Shown: one piece after another, positions 63,101 to 64,000 of the stretch
How positions within the stretch are numbered: the first letter of the stretch is position 1
Layout: every line of letters starts with the position of its first letter
Assembly: GCA_949752735.1 (NCBI GenBank)
Contig: OX457053.1
Coordinates: forward strand, 10,956,138-11,020,137
Direction: 5' to 3'
DNA from: Lumbricus terrestris
Lineage: Eukaryota; Annelida; Clitellata; Crassiclitellata; Lumbricidae
Length of the DNA stretch: 64,000 nt
Notes under the pieces: generated by a model
Databases searched by the model: none
The model's input: the letters and a program-made list of their open reading frames with translations, nothing else
Told to the model about the DNA's origin: nothing
Translations under genes and position numbers: made by a program

Positions 63101-64000
63101 ATCAGTGCTTTATAGGCTCCTATTATGTCCTATAGTATTTTTATCACCGTGGCTAGACTGGGAGCGCCTCTGAGTGAACTTCTTTAAGGGACGCTATATA
63201 AATTCTTGAAATGAATGATGTATTGGATATCAAGCAAATAATAATTATGCAACCACCGCTTGAATAAAATAATAGTTACCATGTTTGCTTTGGGAGCGAA
63301 GCCAATCGCTGTCCAATGCGTAATTGATTGCTTGGCAACGATGACAAACGTGATGACGTCTTGCACTGGTTCAAGAGACCAGGATGCTTTGTAGATGCAG
63401 GATGAGTTTGAGCTGCAGAGCGAGGGATACATCCATTCTCCGAAACCAACCATATTCGCTGTAAGTCAAGGAATGGCCGCGAATTCAATAAAATTCTCTA
63501 CATCTATTTTCCATTTGGATAGATAATAGGCCTATAGTTTTTTTTATGAACTCTCGAGAATAAGACGGAGGTTGCTCTAAGTTTCCTGCGATACGCGCAC
63601 ATAAGCCTAAAATTATATCATGCACTTTCACACATGCATGCTTGCGTCTACGATGATAGATATACATGTACATCTACGAGGAGTATGCATACATTGATAT
63701 AATTTCATGAATAAATGCATGAATGGAAACTTACATGGATGCACAAAATGCATGAATGCAAACATACTTAATGCCCCAATACATATTTTATGCATACGCA
63801 CTCTTCAGCTATGTAGTCAGCCATGCAATAGGTTTATAACCTACTTGTAGATTTTTAGTTGTACAGTTAGCCAACATACGTTGACGCGTGAGTGCAAGAA
63901 GCAGCGTCACAAATAAAAGAGGTTTGTTTGTGAATCGAGAGAAGAATTATATGCAGTGACTCTATAGGCTACCTGTAGTTGACGTTCCTGGCGATGTGCT
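19901..64000 (-). CDS. tandem-DOMON, mucin, PAN, SUEL-lectin protein; 5' partial
   Basis: One minus-strand gene assembled from 25 exons, which continues past the right edge. Order: partial Ser/Thr linker, five DOMON units alternating with mucin-like linkers, two PAN/apple exons, one SUEL lectin exon, and a Ser/Thr repeat exon with the stop. Every predicted junction is GT...AG and in frame except at the damaged linker (39307-40182). All module borders are phase 1, which permits exon shuffling and unit duplication. The predicted role, inferred from the domains, is a secreted or surface glycoprotein binding heme (DOMON), sugars (SUEL) and protein or carbohydrate partners (PAN). No membrane segment or cytochrome b561 domain is visible; the signal peptide must lie beyond the window. 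It might be two genes if a promoter hides in the 19-kb intron, but phase continuity argues for one. Confidence 0.75.
21950..22110. repeat. dispersed repeat in intron
   Basis: Phrases such as 'aagtgcctggacgcccctta' and 'gccgtccatgaccgtccagg' recur, inverted, at about 3998-4160. The segment is itself internally repetitive. It lies in the intron before the last exon of the large gene. Confidence 0.6.
22276..22629 (-). CDS. SUEL-type galactose-binding lectin exon
   Basis: The phase 1-1 exon (acceptor 'ctactttag', donor ACAG|GTGAGT) encodes 118 residues. It starts with a Cys-containing lead (GRCSGQLFPNTNWCRPGE), then ETIHILDASFKIN, SCEGRESCSFMAKNF and the ending TNFVLVRYGC. The I.I..A.F start, C.G...C motif and final F..V.Y.C are the signature of the sea-urchin egg lectin (rhamnose/galactose-binding) family. 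Eight cysteines are present. Length and module phase fit a complete domain. It follows the PAN exons directly and precedes the mucin stalk, so the lectin sits next to the C-terminal stalk. Confidence 0.85.
22700..22870. repeat. purine-rich GA/GGA tract
   Basis: About 170 bases of nearly pure purine on the plus strand in the intron just upstream (in gene order) of the lectin exon. Glu/Arg/Gly and Pro/Ser frames through it are artefacts. It may adopt triplex structure. Confidence 0.85.
23242..23511 (-). CDS. PAN/apple domain exon 2
   Basis: Phase 1-1 exon with acceptor 'gttttttcatag' and donor GCAG|GTTAGA, encoding 90 residues. Motifs are LDCSKLQWEQLPDTSSF-like entry, YWTEYDCFMRCLLMTECKAF, then DYDATASPPCWIHVN and LNKTSCQT. 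Six cysteines and the spacing C...C....C.AFDY......C match PAN/apple modules, which bind proteins or carbohydrates in extracellular proteins. The domain is complete within one exon, lying between the first PAN exon and the lectin. Confidence 0.82.
23936..24395. repeat. ATT and AGT/AGC microsatellite cluster
   Basis: ATT runs at about 23936-23995 and 24137-24225, then AAT, AGT and AGC triplets to about 24390. A short inverted pair 'aagcctctctatcagagagg' separates the ATT runs. All lies in the intron between the two PAN exons. Confidence 0.93.
24609..24872 (-). CDS. PAN/apple domain exon 1
   Basis: The exon begins after 'cataaactttag' and ends at ACAG|GTGCAC, phase 1 at both ends, with 88 residues. 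It reads VCLTEWDQFISVHSSNGVQL, DCANLQDGLAQCEYDQMCVA, VDYDIATNPPCWLHYN and RTACYNST. Six cysteines and the C......C....C.A.DY.....PCWLH core match the second PAN exon, so the pair arose by duplication. It joins the preceding linker through an unusual exon end (A|GTAGGC), which creates an Asn codon and keeps frame. Confidence 0.82.
25191..25966. mobile_element. T-rich hAT-like repeat, copy 2
   Basis: It starts CATAGTTGTAAAGAACG and ends 'tttttttacatatatg', a close match to 12765-13557. It sits in the intron upstream of the first PAN exon. No clear target duplication and no coding region. Confidence 0.65.
26107..26539. mobile_element. hAT-type MITE, shorter inverted relative
   Basis: Ends are CATAGATGTAAAAAACG and CGTTTTTTACAACTATG, inverted. 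The flanks are perfect 8-bp repeats ATTTAAAT at 26099-26106 and 26540-26547. The body, in opposite orientation, matches the two longer copies. The termini and 8-bp duplication place the whole family in hAT. Confidence 0.88.
26835..27161 (-). CDS. mucin-like linker exon E
   Basis: Acceptor 'ttaagctttag', about 109 residues, then an exon end A|GTAGGC. The start GSSPVSISLNGTEGTRSTTS contains N- and O-glycosylation candidates. The body is about nine copies of STSGSVGSSM-type decamers from a 30-bp repeat. It links the fifth DOMON to the first PAN module. Phase 1 at both ends. Confidence 0.8.
27731..29566 (-). CDS. DOMON unit E (exons 29388-29566, 28805-28866, 27731-28005)
   Basis: Three exons with phases 1-0, 0-2 and 2-1 give 172 residues. 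Exon 1 reads CVYKASWSLDPMQDVITFTI, WTAIGIAPQRSM. Exon 2 reads ETVDVVFSYINSQGQGVIYD. Exon 3 includes DGYLTLKFSRYRQSSD, DCYYFLFPVGGGSYNND and VGSISKHFNTPMIS. This is the strand order of DOMON domains of the ferric-reductase/cytochrome type (as in FRRS1). The Met ending exon 1 and the His of SKHFN occupy the positions of the axial heme ligands in heme-binding DOMONs. Four cysteines could form two disulfides. Introns resemble those of units B-D, so the unit was duplicated as genomic DNA. Confidence 0.85.
29800..29964 (-). CDS. mucin-like linker exon D (short)
   Basis: Acceptor 'atgaagctttag', donor ACTG|GTAGGT, phase 1-1, 55 residues. It starts GSSAVSSLSSTASTTSSG and holds only about two copies of the decamer unit, then SSTVMTPTT. 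It is the shortest of the linkers and shows that repeat number changes freely between units. Confidence 0.8.
30340..30547 (-). mobile_element. tRNA-derived SINE in intron
   Basis: Read on the minus strand: A box 'gcggtggtgtagtgggtatg', B box GGTTCGAATCC, then 'gcaagtccttcactcgcaat', the same central segment as the 8.2-kb SINE. It lies just downstream (in gene order) of DOMON unit D exon 3. It is not a tRNA gene. Confidence 0.7.
30586..32811 (-). CDS. DOMON unit D (exons 32633-32811, 31579-31640, 30586-30860)
   Basis: Same three-exon layout and phases as unit E. Exon 1 carries CLYRALWSLDPMQDVVTFTI and ends QRSM; exon 2 is identical in protein to units B, C and E; exon 3 reads WIGAHYSSPTIDSVQNLLNS and keeps SKHFN, with one change near its end (KSCIRNT instead of KICIRNT), adding an extra Cys. 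Both candidate heme ligands are present. Extracellular location is expected from the Cys content and neighbours. Confidence 0.85.
33051..33290 (-). CDS. mucin-like linker exon C
   Basis: Acceptor 'atttcaccgttag', donor ACTG|GTAGGA, phase 1-1, 80 residues. About seven decamers of the type STSGSVGSSM, with one SPSTSG variant, then SATVSSTVMTPTT. The acceptor lies inside what is the first repeat unit of other linkers, so the 5' border has moved. Confidence 0.8.
33779..35452 (-). CDS. DOMON unit C (exons 35274-35452, 34911-34972, 33779-34053)
   Basis: Acceptors 'ttgttccgcag', 'atctttgtag' and 'tttctttccag', with phases as in the other units. Exon 1 contains SSCLYRASWTLDPVQDVITF and ends QRSM. 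Exon 3 contains WIGAHYSSPTIDSVQNLLNS and SKHFNTPMIS. The unit is complete at 172 residues, with four cysteines and both candidate heme ligands. It is the most compact unit (1.7 kb). Confidence 0.85.
35829..36158 (-). CDS. mucin-like linker exon B
   Basis: Acceptor 'tttatttcacattcag', donor ACTG|GTAGGT, phase 1-1, 110 residues. About ten decamers alternating between STSGNTGSSM, PTSGSTGSSM and STSGSVGSSM, then SSVISSTVMTPTT. The NTG and PTSG variants form a higher-order 60-bp pattern. Confidence 0.82.
36712..39032 (-). CDS. DOMON unit B (exons 38854-39032, 37648-37709, 36712-36986)
   Basis: Three exons with the standard phases. Exon 1 reads CLYRASWSLDPVQDVITFTI and ends QRSM at the donor ATG|GTGAAT. 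Exon 2 is ETVDVVFSYINSQGQGVIYD. Exon 3 has WIGAHYSPPTIDSVQNLFNS and SKHFNTPMIS. It is complete, with both candidate heme ligands. A 388-bp hAT element sits in its first intron (38331-38718), well away from the splice sites. Confidence 0.85.
38331..38718. mobile_element. hAT-type MITE, CAGTGGTTCCCAACC family
   Basis: Ends CAGTGGTTCCCAACC and GGTTGGGAACCGCTG are inverted, and flanked by perfect 8-bp repeats TCTTAGAG (38323-38330, 38719-38726). The body repeats 'gggccactttttct'. This terminus type is common among hAT non-autonomous elements. No transposase is present. Confidence 0.92.
39307..40182 (-). pseudogene. mucin-like linker exon A, damaged
   Basis: Like the other linkers, it encodes STSGSVGSSM decamers (about nine before and five after the insertion) and ends at ACTG|GTAGGC. 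Two lesions are visible. The site matching linker E's acceptor reads CTTTAAGC instead of CTTTAGGC. Splicing at the shifted AG would move frame and reach a TAA within ten codons, whereas an AG at 40183 (GTCCAG|TTAGC) would restore frame. Second, a SINE splits the repeat array and adds an in-frame TGA about a dozen codons after the junction. The exon is either skipped (phase 1-1 skipping keeps frame), shortened, or truncating in this haplotype. Confidence 0.7.
39489..39865 (-). mobile_element. tRNA-derived SINE inside a coding exon
   Basis: On the minus strand the head reads 'gggtcccgtagctcagtgg' (A box) and CGGGTTCAAACC (B box), with the tail an ATT repeat at the low-coordinate end. It interrupts the phrase 'caacacttcct/gaagttgac' of the linker repeat, with TCCT on both sides. 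Different from the 8.2, 9.2 and 30.4 kb SINEs. Confidence 0.82.
40183..41215. other. intron remainder, no gene seen
   Basis: Intron between linker A and DOMON unit A, up to the hAT target duplication. The first 100 bases resemble the intron sequence upstream of linker E. No exon or RNA gene is supported. Confidence 0.5.
41562..41817. mobile_element. hAT-type MITE, CAGTGGCGTAGCCA family
   Basis: Ends CAGTGGCGTAGCCA and TTGGCTACGCCACTG are inverted. Flanks TCGTAAGA and CCGTAAGA match at seven of eight bases. It is inserted within the left arm of the larger hAT. A close copy lies at 62373-62629. Confidence 0.88.
43452..46475 (+). CDS. Gag polyprotein of LTR element 1
   Basis: ATG at 43452 in the good context GCGCCATGG; 1007 residues. 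The first 226 codons lie in the 5' LTR, and the frame continues across the LTR border and primer-binding region. Residues about 25-100 are a heptad-like helical stretch with repeated ARDTQE. A long disordered middle follows. A retrotransposon capsid domain starts near WLKLGSYSGKTDVEIFLRRF (about residue 594) with LRERYGNAEQQALFQTQLS. The C-terminal nucleocapsid has two zinc knuckles: CYECHQVTDHIARFC (one residue longer than canonical) and CFLCNDRFHLWRAC (canonical CCHC). It should package element RNA into particles. It is intact, with no pol fused or following. Confidence 0.9.
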   Translation: MEESRPVTPSQPSRPPSSLEVVMEAITSMHSSMQTNARDTQEVIQSHARDTQEAMQSQARDTQDAIASVRSDVREEISAVHSNVREVLTEVVTRLERLEASPVPRSVVGSSPGLESTAVAIADVPCQSTIRLAESSGARPKDFTHLGTLRRSERLAHKDPISYRELGSRDGWQSFHRLDLNPRVPSSYPRSISQDHDHDPQQHAASLPYDDPELATPGMTVGAGVTIGTRSGVLVQIGSRDFGENRSEEATDYARRGEMAISFERRKEREFADNVEIMSDEGSVDIEISRMMEARPKTVKIIDNRMQTALQPEFRDLEISKPIANQLPREGGDKANPVPLAFSSLPHVEYPRPNPQWRMQASLADVGRQRAETAMNPVDIRQSTSGMPTSMPDSAFDGRTTSTMVGRNYARPDLHLGPTAMATIDRMQPSVRLDNPHVSRMPPAPNYAPSAFYEHSDNRVWLDPLRCPDPLRPSDDIFPRWPPIVESARMSSCLGAQNFGFGRGIEPPRSSLLKPTLPVRIETTGVDKTPASSNVSVGLIRTVPMTTVATQTTGDLELPSTSLGGTAKEPEPTASATPKVGEVKPSSTPAPKPKQWLKLGSYSGKTDVEIFLRRFSVCAKNNGWSEEEKLNQLVVALVEPATNLLSETNADSLDTWTALVQRLRERYGNAEQQALFQTQLSTRKQKPDEDMGSVVDDIRRLTSRAYPGSSTVHSEAIAVRAFLDALRDRTLALKIREREAKSLDEAYKVAMRLDGYQKAEAGGHEQNDRRHGRVNAIKEGEDAKVKDSELKDLRRELEQMKRQVERQPLAAPQVRYHNSGPWRGQNGSTGNGWYNATGNNGNWRNNQRGYYDYRPEHWSSAGGYRQAVRPEAGRSGRRCYECHQVTDHIARFCPLRQQQQAARNDNQEQPVSDTPDNPIAGRVCAVRSSAPAPSGNQGNGGNQTRSRDDGRNSPGEERRCFLCNDRFHLWRACPLRHWSSDDHNWRTLEEPNGNHPSGTWHHMGIYP
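44132..44149 (+). other. candidate primer-binding site, element 1
   Basis: The sequence starting TGGTACCAGAAGTGGGG lies two bases inside the 5' LTR, where a tRNA primer would anneal. Element 2 has the same motif at the same offset on the minus strand (about 56076-56093). The gag frame translates it as GTRSG. I cannot name the primer tRNA. Confidence 0.6.
46476..47538 (+). other. non-coding internal region of element 1 and polypurine tract
   Basis: AT-rich, with stops in all frames and no pol motif. It ends with the polypurine tract 'agggtggggggagaatag' directly before the 3' LTR. Confidence 0.7.
51037..53677 (-). other. non-coding internal region of element 2
   Basis: Between gag and the 3' LTR on the minus strand. 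No reverse transcriptase, integrase or protease motif is visible in any frame. Its distinguishing feature is the tandem repeat at 52350-52690. Confidence 0.65.
52350..52690. repeat. 71-bp tandem repeat inside LTR element 2
   Basis: Four copies of a unit containing 'cacacaggaaattt' and 'ctcaagcaaccaataacgac' then 'gattggacggattaccgctt'. The last three are spaced by 71 bp. A degenerate extra copy is at about 53145-53202. Confidence 0.85.
53678..56536 (-). pseudogene. Gag of LTR element 2, interrupted by one stop codon
   Basis: ATG at 56536 lies in the 5' LTR; 147 codons are LTR-encoded, then the frame crosses the primer-binding site as in element 1. It is open for 367 codons to a TAG at 55433-55435 and then continues in the same frame for about 584 codons to 53678. 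The second part holds the capsid domain (LDRYNGKTSVEAFLKKFEIC, LRLRYGSSDQAVLYQTQLNT) and one CCHC knuckle, CFECQQTGHFARVC. The capsid is clearly homologous to that of element 1. The stop could be a disabling mutation, a readthrough codon or removed by splicing; sequence alone does not decide. Confidence 0.8.
59667..63458 (-). CDS. DOMON unit A, diverged (exons 63280-63458, 61487-61548, 59667-59941)
   Basis: Exon lengths (179, 62, 275) and phases are identical to units B-E, but the sequence is diverged. Exon 1: CIYKASWSLEPVQDVITFVI and ends KANM. Exon 2: IYVDVVLGYINSQSRGVVFD. Exon 3: WIAERWSPPTVDAKQNLLNS, DCYYFLFPVGGGPFNDD and GIRMHDNIPLASDD. Met and His are kept where heme ligands are expected despite changes around them. 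It is the first complete unit in the window and an outgroup to the tandem copies, so the DOMON array is older than the recent B-E expansion. Confidence 0.85.
59957..60166. repeat. ATC microsatellite with central ACC block
   Basis: ATC triplets, an inner block of CAC triplets (about 60057-60099), then ATC again. It is intronic and begins about 15 bases from the acceptor of DOMON unit A exon 3. The poly-His, Ile, Met and Val frames are artefacts. Confidence 0.95.
60628..61386 (-). mobile_element. CR1/L2-like LINE 3' fragment bounded by inverted 30-mers
   Basis: On the minus strand a frame (60808-61368) reads LVHAFIANRLDYCSSLYFGL, LEGVLRAAARLVGG, DVLHWLPVQSRIYFRV and FSVTGPSAWNDLPSNLR. This is the reverse-transcriptase C-terminal (thumb) region of a CR1/L2-type LINE. 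The 3' UTR has 'gcgccccttcaaggagtc' and an ATAG tail. 'ctgagagaataactatgaca' near 60630 and its complement near 61380 form inverted ends, and a second inverted pair ('acacaacggcacaacacgac') forms a hairpin at 60665-60755. The inverted pieces suggest a twin-primed or secondary insertion. Confidence 0.75.
61900..62030 (-). mobile_element. TGTAT repeat and LINE 3'-tail remnant
   Basis: Five copies of TGTAT are followed by 'gatgcgcttcacacac' and 'agcgcccccagtgcgtgcag', the same tail layout as at 15.88 kb. No coding part. Confidence 0.4.
62373..62629. mobile_element. hAT-type MITE, CAGTGGCGTAGC family, second copy
   Basis: Ends CAGTGGCGTAGCAA and TTGGCTACGCCACTG, flanked by perfect 8-bp repeats ATAACGGC (62365-62372, 62630-62637). 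Internal text such as 'tttatggcctggccggatgc' closely matches 41562-41817. It lies in the first intron of DOMON unit A. Confidence 0.93.
62870..63215 (+). mobile_element. CR1/L2-like LINE 3' remnant
   Basis: Forward frames include CLLGNAPTYIYVSSAAQSL, similar to the CVLGTAPSYL segment of the LINE at 61 kb, and the tail 'gggacgctatataaattc'. Several frameshifts and stops. It is intronic and antisense to the large gene. Confidence 0.5.
63973..64000 (-). CDS. partial Ser/Thr linker exon at the window edge
   Basis: On the minus strand the last 28 bases encode STSPGTSTT and end ACAG|GTAGCC, phase 1, exactly the form of the other linker exon ends. It shows that the large gene continues to the right, with at least one more module upstream. 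Confidence 0.65.

Overview
The window is animal nuclear DNA: split genes with canonical splice sites, many microsatellites and a dense load of transposable elements. SUEL-type lectin, PAN/apple and DOMON modules, a CARD/beta-propeller gene and CR1/L2-like LINE tails point to a marine invertebrate, probably a deuterostome such as an echinoderm. The phylum is inference; nothing here identifies a species.

Left part (1-19.6 kb): mostly repeats and old transposons, plus two plus-strand gene fragments. One is a small F-box-like reading frame (second exon 5540-5821). The other is a candidate three-exon gene: CARD exon (6807-7091), an exon resembling a TRADD-N-like fold (7741-8092) and an NHL-type propeller exon (9569-10475). 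Splice phases agree across all three. Around them lie tRNA-derived SINEs, an internally deleted mariner (10679-11644), a LINE tail, a decayed transposon (17191-19608) and two copies of a roughly 2-kb dispersed repeat (984-3246 and 13880-15642).

Centre and right (19.9-64 kb): one large minus-strand gene, entering from beyond the right edge. Read 5' to 3' it encodes five DOMON domains of three exons each, separated by Ser/Thr-rich mucin-like linker exons made of 30-bp repeats. Two PAN/apple exons, one SUEL galactose-binding lectin exon and a long mucin-like last exon of about 28 repeats of 45 bp follow. The predicted junctions keep one reading frame except at one damaged linker exon. Every module is bounded by phase-1 introns. 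Each DOMON keeps a Met and a His at the positions expected for b-type heme ligands. The product would be a secreted or surface, glycosylated, multi-heme adhesive protein of about 2,000 residues or more. Four DOMON units are near-identical tandem copies that include their introns; the fifth (59.7-63.5 kb) is diverged.

The intron between the diverged unit and the next linker holds a three-level nest: a hAT element (41224-59035, perfect 8-bp target duplication), a gag-only LTR retroelement inside it on the minus strand (41942-57543, target duplication TTAA), and a second gag-only LTR retroelement on the plus strand (42013-49655, target duplication CTTT) inside the 3' LTR of the first. In both, gag starts inside the LTR and reads through the primer-binding site. 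No pol is visible in either. The linker exon just downstream of the nest has lost its usual splice acceptor and carries a tRNA-derived SINE in its coding repeats.
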